Shown here one piece after another: positions 11,846-22,976 of a DNA stretch of 64,000 bases. The stretch spans positions 17,019,401-17,083,400 of the forward strand of contig NC_087082.1 in assembly GCF_026151205.1 (NCBI RefSeq). The letters run 5' to 3'. The notes beneath the pieces are model-generated. The model saw nothing but the letters and a program-made list of their open reading frames with translations. It was not told where the DNA came from and did no database searches. Numbering within the stretch: position 1 is the stretch's first letter; each line of letters begins with the position of its first letter. A program made the position numbers and the translations under genes. Origin of the DNA: Bolinopsis microptera. Its lineage: Eukaryota > Ctenophora > Tentaculata > Lobata > Bolinopsidae.

Positions 11846-12591
11846 TTTATGTAAATTAGGCAGATATGACCGCTAAACTATATAATTAGTGGAAATTCTT
11901 TCCTAATTATTAAAGTGTTATCTTATTTACCAACTGAGCAGTGTATACACACTTGTAATATACACATAATTCAGTTGTGAACTCATTTATCAACTGTGGT
12001 TAGTTTTATGTGATTTATCTCAATGTGCTTTTTGTTTTAAACGACGAGATTAATTAATGTTATTCCTTTTTTAAAGCAATATTTCAAATTTTGAACTGAG
12101 AAAAGCTGGCAGTCACTTTAATATTGATATGAGTATTGTTATACATGTTAAAGATTATTTCTATTGTTTTGATTTGATTCTTCCTCGCAACTTTTTGAAT
12201 GAATAGTACCTTTTATTGTTTGATTGTTACCAATTGTTTTTATACACATTATTGAGTTCGGAATGATCTACACGCTACAGTTATCAATTATAGACTTTAA
12301 TTCAACTTGCTTTAAATTCGCAATTTACGTTTTAGCAGTTGCTACGTTATGGCTCCAAAAATTAAAGTACCTGCCAACTTTGGTGTAGAACACATCAACT
12401 CTCCTGTACACGGAAATCTGCTTCTTAAGCTGAGAGATGGACAAGAGATCAGAACTAATTCCATGATCGGGGGGGGGGGGGGGCCAATGGCATAAATGGA
12501 GAAAATGGAGAATTACTCATAGGTTTTTCCATTTTCTCCATAGAAATAGTCTCCATTTTATGCCATTTTATGCCATTTTATGCCATTGAAA

Positions 12592-13352
12592 TTGTGGGGG
12601 AACGAAAAAGCAGATGAGCTGGCCAAGCTTGGTACAACCAGTGAATCCACTTTGAAGTGTCCAATTCCACAATCCTACATCAAGCGTCAAATCGACAACA
12701 AAGTCAACAGACTGAATCAGGAAACTTGGTTAACTGACGGTCCCAGACACACCAAACTGACACTCGGCCACAAGCATGCCAAAATCATCAAAAACCTCAA
12801 CACTACACTCAGCAAAAACAGACAAGATTACAGAACTGCAGTTCACCTCATCACGGGTCACTGCGGCTTAAACAAACACCTTCACACCATTTGCAAATCA
12901 AACACCAGTGCTTGTCCTATGTGCGGCGACGGAGAGGAAACTGTCTCACACTTCCTTGGACAGTGTCCAGCTATTGCCCAAATTAGAGGTCAATATTTCC
13001 AGGACTACTACCTCTCTGTCAATGACATATTCGACAACCAACACATCACCACAATTGTCAATTTCGCAAACCGCACCAAACGCTTATTTGTGCCGGAAGA
13101 GCTGGATCAGACCGGGGTGACTTAAAGTATTATTTCATATGCTGTCTCGTCTCGTTTTACTTTTCCAAACCCAGCTGGCATTTAAGCGTATCATTTTGAC
13201 TCATATATCATCTTACACCATCCTCCACCAATCACTCTGATTTCACCGGCAACCTTCCCCAAGGTTGCCACACCCCAGAGGTAGGCAGAGCATCTCAATG
13301 CTATCCTCTCGTGGGCTATCTTGGCCCAGCCTCTCTTAAAAAAAAAAAAAAA
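12592..13352 (+). mobile_element. 5'-truncated LINE nested in the G-run element
   Basis: An open frame to 13,125 encodes the C-terminal end of a non-LTR retrotransposon ORF2. It begins with the RNase H motif GNEKADELAK and continues to a CX2CX8HX4C zinc knuckle (CPMCGDGEETVSHFLGQC) typical of RNase H-bearing LINE clades such as I and Jockey-like groups. The 3' UTR (13,126-13,337) ends in a 15-nt A tail (13,338-13,352). A 12-bp target duplication, ATGCCATTGAAA, flanks it (12,580-12,591 and 13,353-13,364). The reverse transcriptase is missing through 5' truncation, so it is a dead copy. A second 3' end of the same family lies in the EF1-alpha intron. Confidence 0.85.
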
Positions 13353-13384
13353 ATGCCATTGAAAACCTGAAAAATTTAGAATTT

Positions 13385-14440
13385 CGAGAAAAATTATTTT
13401 AAAAAAAGATATTTTCGGCCAATAATGAACAGAGTATCATGAAACATGGAGAAAAGTGGTTTTCAGAAAAACTTTGAAAAATGTTGACTTAGAAAATGTT
13501 CGGTCCGAGTCATTTACGATACGTACCTCCCGTATCGAGAGCTCCCGATTCCCAGCTCGTGTTGCAAAGGGGAGGCCTGCCTTCCGAGATCGCATTACCT
13601 CGAGTCCAAAATTGTGTATCGAGGGGAAGGTGATCTGGACTTCGAAAAACCGAAAAAATATTTTCGGCAAATAATGAACAGGGTAGCATGAAACGTGGAT
13701 AAAAGCGGTTTTCAGAAAAAATTTGAAAAATGCTGACTTAGAAAATGTTCGGTCCGAGTCATTTTCGATACGTACCTCCCGTATCGAGAGCTCCCGATTC
13801 CGAGCTCGTGTTGCAAAGGGGAGGCCTGCCTTCCGAGATCGCATTACCTCGAGTCCAAAATTGTGTATCGAGGGGAAGGTGTGGACTTCGAAAAACCGAA
13901 AAAATATTTTCGGAAATAATAATAATGAGCAGAGTAGCATGAAACGTGGAGAGAAGCGGTTTTCAGAAAAAATTTTGACCGAAAAAATATTTTCGGCTTA
14001 AAATGAACAAGGTAGCATGAAACGTGGAGAAAAGTGTTTTTCAGAAAAACTTTGAAAAATGTTGACTTAGAAATTACCCCTCGGTACACAATTTTGGACT
14101 CGAGGCTTCCCCCTGGTAATGCGATCTCGGAAGGCAGGCCTCCCCTTTGCAACACAAGCTCGGAATCGGGAGCTCTCGATACGAGAGGTACGTATCGAGA
14201 ATGACTCGGGCCGAAAATTTGTTAAGTCAAAATTTTTCAAAGTTTTTCTAAAAACCACTTTTCTCCACGTTTCATGCTACCCTCTTCATTATAAGCCGAA
14301 AATATCTTTTTGGTTTTTCGGTTTATCGAAGTCTGCACCTACCCCTCGATACACAAATTTGGACTCGAGGCTTCCCCCTGGTAATGCGATCTCGGAAGGC
14401 AGGCCTCCCCTTTGCAGTGCGAGCTTGTTTCGACTGTCGA
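13385..14440. repeat. Internal repeats of about 250 bp in the G-run element
   Basis: Two direct copies (about 13,400-13,660 and 13,661-13,915) and partial inverted copies (about 14,045-14,300 and 14,340-14,420) share phrases such as GGGGAGGCCTGCCTTCCGAG and CGATACGTACCTC. The open frames here on both strands are by-products of this repeat structure and are not taken as genes. Confidence 0.7.
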
Positions 14441-15708
14441 GGATGTAGGTCTCACTTCTCAGTGCCTATTACTCTCCCCTATTACTCACTCCTGCTGTAC
14501 CCTGTAGAAATAACTTTACACTAGGCTTGAGTAATTATGAGTTTGCCTGAAGTGTGCCTCTACTAACCTAGTATAAGCATCTAGTAGCCTACTATGAGCT
14601 TTCATAAGCTTGTTACGCCCCTAGTAAGCGTAAATAAACATGTTAGCATATCCAATTTAGGTGTTAAATGGTGTTAAAGATGAAATTTCGAAGAAAAAAT
14701 TCATGGCATAAAATGGAGAAAATGGAGAATTACTCATGGGTTTTTCCATTTTCTCCATAGAAAAAGTCTCCATTTTATGCCATTTTATGCCATTTTATGC
14801 CATTGGCCCCCCCCCCCCCCCCCCCCCCCATGATCATGTCCTATAACAGTCCTGTTATTGACAAGCTGACTACCAACCTGTTTCAGGTAAAGATATTAAG
14901 AGCAGGACGGTATTTTCAATAAAATTTGTGACTGTACAATTATGTGCTTTCAATATCCTTACAATTAAACTTCTCTTTTAGATGTTTGACTTAAATGGTA
15001 AAATTTATTAATTAACATCTGGCCCATTTCAGTCGTCTATTGAGGTGGATGATTTCGCAAATCCGGCAGTCGACTGTTTTGTTGAAGCGCTGTACTCTGG
15101 TGAAGTCGATAAACTGGAAAAGACATCTTTGAAGATGTAAACAAAATGGCACATGTATTCGATGTGTCCTGGTTGACTAAGAGGTGCCTGAAGTTTTATA
15201 AAACAGAAGTACTGAAGTTTGAGAACAACTCATACGAAGAGATGTTATTTGCTTGTGAGATTGCTAGCAGGGTGCATTATAATCTTAAAGACAGCAGATA
15301 TGTCAGCTGCTTTGTGAAGAATGTCACTTTCGGTGAACTGAACAGTGTATACACAGTGTACTTGTAATATACACATGATTCAGTTGTGAACTCATTTATC
15401 AACTGTGGTCAGTTTTAGATGATTTATCTCAATGTGCTTTTTGTTTTTCAAATTTGAACTGAAAAAAGCTGGCAGTCACTTTGATATTGAGTATTGTTAT
15501 GGCATGTTAAAGATTATTTCTATTGTTTTGATTTTATTCTTCCTCACGACTTTTTTAATGAATAGTACCTTTTTATTGTTTGATTATTACGAATTGTTTT
15601 TATACACATCATTAAATTCGGAATGTTCTACACGTTACATTTATCAATTATAGTCTCTAATTCTGCGGGCTCTAAATTCGCAATTTACATTTTAGCAGTC
15701 ACTACGTT

Positions 15709-17592
15709 ATGGCCCCAAAAATTAAAGTACCTGCCAACTTTGGTGTAGAACACATCAACTCTCCTGTACACGGAAATCTGCTTCTTAAGCTGAGAGATGG
15801 ACAAGAGATTAAAACCAATTCCATGATCATGTCTTACAACAGTCCTGTTATTGACAAGCTCACCACCAACCTGTTTCAGGTAAAAGATTTGAGACTGTTC
15901 ATATTGTGAAATTCGCTACTTTTCAATTCTTACAAAATTATTTTGTAAATTTGACAATTCGATTCTAAATTATGTCTGGTTTTTATGTAAAATAAATTAA
16001 TAACCAATTCCATGATCATGTCCTATAACAGTCCTGTTATTGACAAGCTCACCACCAACCTGTTTCAGGTAAAAGATTTGATACTGTTTATGTAGTGAAA
16101 TTCTCTACTTTTCAATGCTTACAAGATTATTTATATTAGTAAATTTATTATTTATAATCATATTAGTAAATTTGACAATTCGATTCTAAATTATGTCTGG
16201 TTTAAATTAATATCCTGTCTAATTTCAGTCCACGCTAGAAATGGATGATTTCACAAAGCAAGCAGTCAACTGTTTTGTTGAAGCGCTGTACTCTGGTGAA
16301 GTTGATAAACTAGAGAAGGGCATCTTTGAAGAAGTAAACAAAATGGCACATGTATTCGATGTGTCCTGGTTGACTAAGAGGTGCCTGAAGTTTTACAAAG
16401 CAGAAGTACTGAAGTTTGAGAACAACTCGTACGAAGAGATGTTATTTGCTTGTGAGATTGCTAGCAGGGCGCATTATAATCTGAAAGACAGCAGATATGT
16501 CAGCTGCTTTGTGAAGAATGTTACTTTCAGTGGTAATGGCAAATTTTTCTTCTTACAGAGATATATGGCTGGTTTTTCTGAGCTACCCAAACGTCGGATT
16601 GACATGTCGCTCGCTATTGCTGCGAATAACTTGAACATCATCAGCAATTGTCTTGTAACTTATATTTCCTTTAACCTGAAATGTAAAGGATTGGACGAGA
16701 ATTCTCTGTACATGCTTCAAAAGCTGGATTTCAAGAAGTTTAGCCGTACTTTTCCATCTGAGTTAAATGAGTTAACGGACTTCCTGGTCACTATAACTGA
16801 AGATTCTGAATGTGCTGAAATGAAAGCGGTTGTTGATAATTTTGTTAAAGAGAGGAATACTGAAGAGTCAAGTAGCTCTAAAGAAGAGCTAGAAGTTGAT
16901 GAAAATACTGAAGATGTACAAGACAGTGATGGTGAGGATTGTAAAGATGTTGCTAATCAAACTGAGGAAATAAACACAGGTAAATGATATAATATGTAAT
17001 AGGTTAATAAAAGTATTTTACAATTTAAACATTCACAATTCTTTATTCTTATACTTTTATGCGTATTTATTTGCACGTTATTTACACGTATCACGGTATC
17101 AAATCAAGTGTTCCATATATAATATTTAATCTATTATTTCTAGGTTGGATACAGTGTGTTAGTGACACACACTACACCCTGTCACACTACGAACCAGTAC
17201 AGATGATAACTAATACTACACAGTCAGTGAACTGTATTTTTGTGTATTATACTCTATCTGGAGAAGGTGGTAGTAGTGAGAAACATATTCAGATTTATAG
17301 AAATGCTAAAACCAATCAGTGGAGTTATTTTATTGGGGGATGTACTCCGGATGTCATTCTAAATAATGTACCAGCTGATAAACTCAAACACTGGATAATA
17401 ACCAAAACTTCTACACACCTAAAGGTAGTGTGTAACAGAGTGACAGTTCTCAATTTCAACTTTGCTACTGACTACAAACCAGGTTCTGAGAATAGTCACC
17501 AGGTTTGGTTGGAAAGGTGCACGAATATACAACTCCGGAAATATGATGATAATGATTTACTTATTTGGAGACAATGTGTTAGTCTTGCATGA
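15709..17592 (+). CDS. BTB-like / variable beta-domain protein, unit 7
   Basis: Exons 15,709-15,879, 16,229-16,979 and 17,144-17,592 give 456 aa. Intron 1 contains a second copy of the last 65 or so bases of exon 1 plus its donor (about 16,003-16,067), a partial tandem duplication that could act as an extra exon only with an upstream acceptor. Exon 2 starts STLEMDDF (type B). The exon 3 first strand is N-C-I-F-V-Y-Y, and the loop after GCTP is shortened (GCTPDVILNN, lacking the usual NxQF). The C-terminus is LIWRQCVSLA. The gene is almost the same as unit 12, so a block containing both was duplicated recently; unit 12 is broken, this copy is not. Confidence 0.77.
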
Positions 17593-18241
17593 ATTATGAT
17601 ACAGTTCTGAACAATCATCACCGGAAATATTTTAATTAATTAATTCTCGTTTCAAGTAAACTGACCAGTGCACACTTCTTACTTTACACAATTTAGTTTT
17701 TCACTCAGTTAATGTTAATTGGTTAGGGTTAGTCAGTTATCTCAGTTTTTTTCTGTTTTAAGCAAAAAAATGTAACGTCCATTTTTATTAACTTGATGAG
17801 CAATCTTTTTAATGGTTAGCATGTTCACCTTATTACCTATTTGTAAGTGAATATAGCTGACTGGTACTTACACATGTTGTCCACATGATCCATATTATGT
17901 TATCTAAGCATTATGTAATATGTATAGTACATACAATCAAAATCCAAAAGTTTACAGGTCACTTTGAGAGTTAACTTTTTGTATTAGATTTATGTAAGTA
18001 AACTGTTTTAAATAAATTAAGATTCTTTCAATGATATTGTGAGCTTTCTTTTCAAATAATCAAAATACTATGCAAATTCATGAACACTGAACTACACTTA
18101 ATTAATAAAACAGTCTTGTTCTAAAATTATTAACAAAGTTGGTATTTAACTGTTACTAACATTAAAACTTGATAAACTAAAATCAAAATAACTAGACATT
18201 TTTTTCATTATCACAATTTAAGTTTTAGCAGTTTATACGTT

Positions 18242-20295
18242 ATGGCTCCAAAAATTAAAGTACCAGCCAACTTTGGAGTAGAACACATCAACTCTCCTGT
18301 ACACGGAAATCTGCTTCTGAAGCTGAGAGATGGACAAGAGATTAAAACCAATTCCATGATCATGTCCTATAACAGTCCTGTTATTGAAAACCTCGCCACT
18401 AACCTGTTTCAGGTAAAATATTTAATACTGTTCGTATAATGAAATTCGCTACTTTTCAATGCGAATTGACAATTCGATTCTAAATTATGTCCGGTTATGA
18501 ATGTAAAATGTATTATTACCCTGCACAATTTCAGTCTACGCTAGAAATGGACGATTTCACAAAAACAGCAGTCGACTGTTTTGTTGAAGCGCTTTACTCT
18601 GGCGAAGTTGATAAACTAGAAAAAAACAACTTTGAAGAAGTAAACAAAATGGCACATGTATTCGATGTGTCTTGGTTGACAAAGAGGTGCCTCAAGTTTC
18701 ATAAAGCAGAAGTACTGAAGTTTGAGAACAACTCGTACGAAGAAATGTTATTTGCTTGTGAGATTGCTAGCAGGACGCATTATAATATAATAATGCCTTC
18801 GGCTCTTCGGGCTCCGCTTGATAATTCCCGACAGCTTGCTGGAGGGAATTTGCGGCCCGAAGAACCGGAGGTATTATGTATTATAATATTTTCCGGTTCT
18901 CCGATTGGAAGGGGTGTAATCCGATACGTGCGCATGATACAATATAGTGTCTAATATATAGAACGCCAGTGTTATTTGTTTTACAACTTGCCGCCAGCCA
19001 GTCTGAGGTCTATGCTGATAATACCTTGGCTTCCCTTGCGGGATATATCGGCAAATTATCAGCTCTCAGTGTCCGAGACTTTTAGAGGATATAATTCCCG
19101 GAAGGTATTATAATCTGAAAGACAGCAGATATGTCAGCTGCTTTGTGAGGAATGTTGCTTTCAGTGGAAATGGAAAATTTGTCTTCTTACACAGATATAT
19201 GGCTGGATTTTCTAAGCTACCCAAACGTCGGATTGATATGTCCCTCGCTATTGCTGCGAATGATCTGAACATTATCGGCAACTGTCTCATATCTTATATT
19301 TCATTAACCTTGGAATGTAAAGGATTAGATAAGAATTCCCTGTACATGCTTCAAAAACTAGATCTCCAGAAGTTTAGCCGTACTTTCCCTTCGGAATTAA
19401 ATGATTTAGGCGAAGTTCTGGCCGCTGTAACTGAACATTCTGAATGTGCTGAAATGAAAGCGGTTGTAAAGAATTTTATTAAAGGGAGAAATACTGAAGA
19501 GTCAAGTAGCTCTAAAGAAGAGCTAGAAGTTGATGAAAATACTGAAGATGTACAAGACAGTGATGGTGAGGATTGTAAAGATATTGCTAATCAAACTGAG
19601 GAAATAGAATCAGGTAAATGATATAATATGTAATAGGTTAATAAAGGTATTTTACAATTTAAACTTTCGCAATTCTTTAGTCTTAAACAAACGTAATAAC
19701 TACTAGTAGTAACTAATAGTTACTTAGTCGGCAGTAAAAACTAGTATTGACACGTTATTAACAGGTATCAATCAAGTGTTCCAACTTCCATGTATAATAT
19801 TTAATCTATTATTTCTAGGTTGGATACAGTGTGTTCTTAAAACACACTACACCCTGTCACACTACGAACCAGTACAGATGATAACTAACACTACAGAGTC
19901 AGCGAACAGTATTGAAGTGTATTATACTCTATCTGGAGAAGGTGGGAGTGGTGAGGATAAAATTCTGATTTATAGAGATGCTAAAACCAATCAGTGGAGT
20001 TATTGTATCAGGGGTTGTACTCCTGATACAGGACTGTGTACTGACTGTATACAATGTCAATACACAGTTTCTAAATAATGTACCAGCTGATAAACTCAAA
20101 CACTGGATAATAACCAAAACTTCTACACATCTAAAGATAGTGTGTAACAGAGTGACAGTTCTCAATTTCAACTTTGCTACTGACTACACACCAGGTTCTG
20201 AGAATAGTCACCAGATTTGGTTGAGAAGGTGCACGAATATACAACTCATTAAATATTATGATAGTGATATACTTGTTTTAAAAACAGGCAGTTAG
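18242..20295 (+). pseudogene. BTB-like gene, unit 8, interrupted by a 320-bp insertion
   Basis: Exons by homology are 18,242-18,412, 18,535-19,613 (split) and 19,819-20,295. Exon 2 is interrupted at 18,787-19,106; removing the insert and one 8-bp target copy leaves exactly 751 nt. Exon 3 also has a 25-bp insertion after GCT (about 20,021-20,045), which shifts the frame. The gene is nearly identical to unit 14 through exon 2, so the damage is young. From about 20,097 onwards the end of exon 3 matches unit 9, marking a recombination boundary. First strand N-S-I-E-V-Y-Y. Confidence 0.82.
18787..19106. mobile_element. 320-bp MITE-like insertion in unit 8 exon 2
   Basis: It is flanked by a perfect 8-bp duplication, ATTATAAT (18,779-18,786 and 19,107-19,114). 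The interior is richer in GC than its surroundings and contains a hairpin: TAATGCCTTCGGCTCTTCGG pairs with GCCCGAAGAACCGGAGGTAT a little downstream. The two ends resemble each other only weakly in inverted orientation (GCCTTCGG / CCGGAAGG). An 8-bp target duplication fits hAT-, P- or Mutator-like chemistry, but no family is assigned. Confidence 0.75.
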
Positions 20296-20793
20296 TTTAT
20301 GTAAATTAGGCAGATATGACCTCTAAACTATAATTATTGGAAATTCTTTCCGAATTATTTAAGTGTTATCTTATTTACCAGCTGAGCAGTGTATACACAG
20401 TGTACTTGTAATATACACATAATCCAGCTTTCAACTCATTTATCAACTGAGATCAGTTTTATGTGATTTATCTCAATGTTCTTTTTGTTTTTAACGACGA
20501 GATTAATTAATGTTATAACTTTTTTAAAGCAATATTTCAAATTTTGAACTGTAAAAAGCTGGCAGTCACTTTGATATTGAGTATTGTTATGGCATGTTAA
20601 AGATTATTTCTATTGTTTTGTTTCTTCCTCACGACTTTTTGAATGAATAGCACCTTTTTATTGTTTGGTTGTTACCAATTGTTTTTATACACATTATTAA
20701 ATTCGGAATGTTTTACACGCTACAGTTATCAATTATAGCCTTTAATTCTACATGGTTTAAACTCGCAATTTACTTTTTAGCAGTTGCTACGTT

Positions 20794-22478
20794 ATGGCTC
20801 CAAAAATTAAAGTACCTGCCAACTTTGGTGTAGAACACATCAACTCTCGTGTACACGGAAATCTGCTTCTGAAGCTGAGAGATGGACAAGAAATCAGAAC
20901 TAATTCCATGATCATGTCCTACAACAGTCCTGTTATTGACAAGCTGACCACCAACCTGTTTCAGGTAAAAATATTAAGAGCAGGACGATACTTTCAGTGT
21001 TTAAGTGACTGAACAATTATGTGCTTGAAATATTCTTACAATCAAACTTTTATTTATTTTTTCTATTAGGCGATGTTTAACTTATATAGTTAAACTTATT
21101 AATTAATATCTGGCCCATTTCAGTCGTCTATTGAGGTGGATGATTTCACAAAACCATCAGTCGACTGTTTTGTTGAAGCGATGTACTCTGGTGAAGTTGA
21201 TAAACTGGAGAAAGACATCTTTGAAGAAGTGAATAAGATGGCACATGTATTTGATGTGTCCTGGTTGACTAAGAGATGTCTGAAGTTTTATAAAGCAGAA
21301 GTACTGAAGTTTGAGAACAACTCGTACGAAGAGATGTTATTTGCTTCTGAGATTGCTAGCAGGGCACATTATAATCTGAAAGACAGCAGATATGTCAGCT
21401 GCTTTGTGAAGAATGTTACTTTCGGTGAAAATGGAAGATTTATCTTTTTACAGAAATACATGGCTGGTTTTTCTGAGGTTCCCAAACGTCGGATTGATAT
21501 GTCCTTAGCTATTGCTGCTAATGATTTGAACATCATTAGCAATTGTCTTATAACTTACGTTTCCTTAACCCTGAAATGTAAAGGATTGGACGAGAATTCT
21601 CTGTACATTTTACAGAAGCTGGATGTTCAGAAGTTCAGCCGTACTTTTCCCTCTTATTTGAATGATTTAACCAACTTCCTTGCCGCTGTATCTGAAAATT
21701 GTGAATGTGCTGAAATAAAAGCAGTTGTAGATAATTTTGTTAAAGAGAGGAATACTGAAGAGTCAAGTAGCTCTAAAGAAGAGCTAGAAGTTTATGAAAA
21801 TACTGAAGATGTACAAGACAGTGATGGTGAGGATTGTAAAGATATTGCTAATCAAACTGAGGAAATAGAATCAGGTAAATGAGATTACATGTAATAGGTT
21901 AATTAAGGTATTTCTACAGTTGAAACTTTCAGAATTATTTATCCTTAATCTTAAACGTAATTATTCGCACGATATTTACACGTATCAAATCAAGTGTTCC
22001 ATGTATAATTTTTAATATATTTCTAGGTTGGATACAGTGTGTTAGTAACACACACTACACCCTGTCACACTACGAACCAGTACAGATGGTAACTAACACT
22101 ACAGAGTCAAAAAACGAAATTCTTGTGTATTATACTCTATCTGGAGGATGTGGTAGTAGTGAGAAACATATTTGGATTTATAGAGATGTTAAAACCAATC
22201 AGTGGAGTTATGTTATTGAAGGTTGTACTACATGGGCTGTCAATACACAGTTTCTAAACAATGTACCAGCTGATAAACTCAAACACTGGATAATAACCAA
22301 AACTTCTACACATCTAAAGATAGTGTGTAACAGAGTGACAGTTCTCAATTTCAACTTTGCTACTGACTACACACCAGGTTCTGAGAATAGTCACCAGATT
22401 TGGTTGAGAAGGTGCACGAATATACAACTCATTAAATATTATGATAGTGATATACTTGTTTTAAAAACAGGCAGTTAG
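20794..22478 (+). CDS. BTB-like / variable beta-domain protein, unit 9
   Basis: Exons 20,794-20,964, 21,124-21,874 and 22,027-22,478 give 457 aa. It is the first of two copies exactly 2,183 bp apart (with unit 10). Exon 1 has HINSRVHGN where most units have HINSPVHGN. The linker has VYENTED rather than VDENTED. The mid-exon 2 segment TFGENGRFIFLQKYMAGFSEV differs from unit 10 although both sides are nearly identical. Exon 3 first strand N-E-I-L-V-Y-Y, loop GCTTWAVNT, tail IKYYDSDILVLKTGS. Confidence 0.78.
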
Positions 22479-22976
22479 TTTATGTAAATTAGGCAGATAT
22501 GACCTCTAAACTATAATTATTGGAAATACTTTCCGAATTATTTAAGTGTTATCTTATTTACCAGCTGAGCAGTGTATACACAGTGTACTTGTAATATACA
22601 CATAATCCAGCTTTCAACTCATTTATCAACTGAGATCAGTTTTATGTGATTTATCTCAATGTTCTTTTTGTTTTTAACGACGAGATTAATTAATGTTATA
22701 ACTTTTTTAAAGCAATATTTCAAATTTTGAACTGTAAAAAGCTGGCAGTCACTTTGATATTGAGTATTGTTATGGCATGTTAAAGATTATTTCTATTGTT
22801 TTGTTTCTTCCTCACGACTTTTTGAATGAATAGCACCTTTTTATTGTTTGGTTGTTACCAATTGTTTTTATACACATTATTAAATTCGGAATGTTTTACA
22901 CGCTACAGTTATCAATTATAGCCTTTAATTCTACATGGTTTAAACTCGCAATTTACTTTTTAGCAGTTGCTACGTT

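Larger units (their letters stand above)
12469..14829. mobile_element. G-run/C-run capped element with direct palindromic end blocks
   Basis: The element starts with 15 G and ends with 23 C and is flanked by a perfect 6-bp target duplication, ATGATC (12,463-12,468 and 14,830-14,835). Next to each cap lies a block of about 105 bp (12,484-12,588 and 14,702-14,806) that is itself an imperfect palindrome (TGGCATAAAATGGAGA against TCTCCATTTTATGCCA). The two blocks lie in the same orientation, yet because each is palindromic the extreme ends still read as inverted repeats (GGCCAATGGCA / TGCCATTGGCC). The interior holds a nested LINE fragment and repeats of about 250 bp. No transposase is visible, so it is non-autonomous. 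Superfamily unknown. Confidence 0.75.
12349..15340 (+). pseudogene. BTB-like gene, unit 6, disrupted remnant
   Basis: Exon 1 starts normally at 12,349 but is split after residue 40 by the 2.36-kb element at 12,469-14,829; it resumes at 14,830 and ends with the usual donor after 14,886. Exon 2 starts at 15,033 (SSIEVDDFANPAV), has lost one base in the GGAAAAAGACA run near 15,118, and stops abruptly near 15,337, where it is fused to inter-unit spacer (CTGAACAGTGTATACACAG). The rest of exon 2, intron 2 and exon 3 are missing. This deletion joins unit 6 directly to the 5' flank of unit 7. It is clearly non-functional as a full gene. Confidence 0.88.

Noticed and set aside
13437-14448. Several overlapping frames of 60-167 codons on both strands
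   Set aside because: They repeat in register with the ~250-bp direct and inverted repeats and have no recognised motif.
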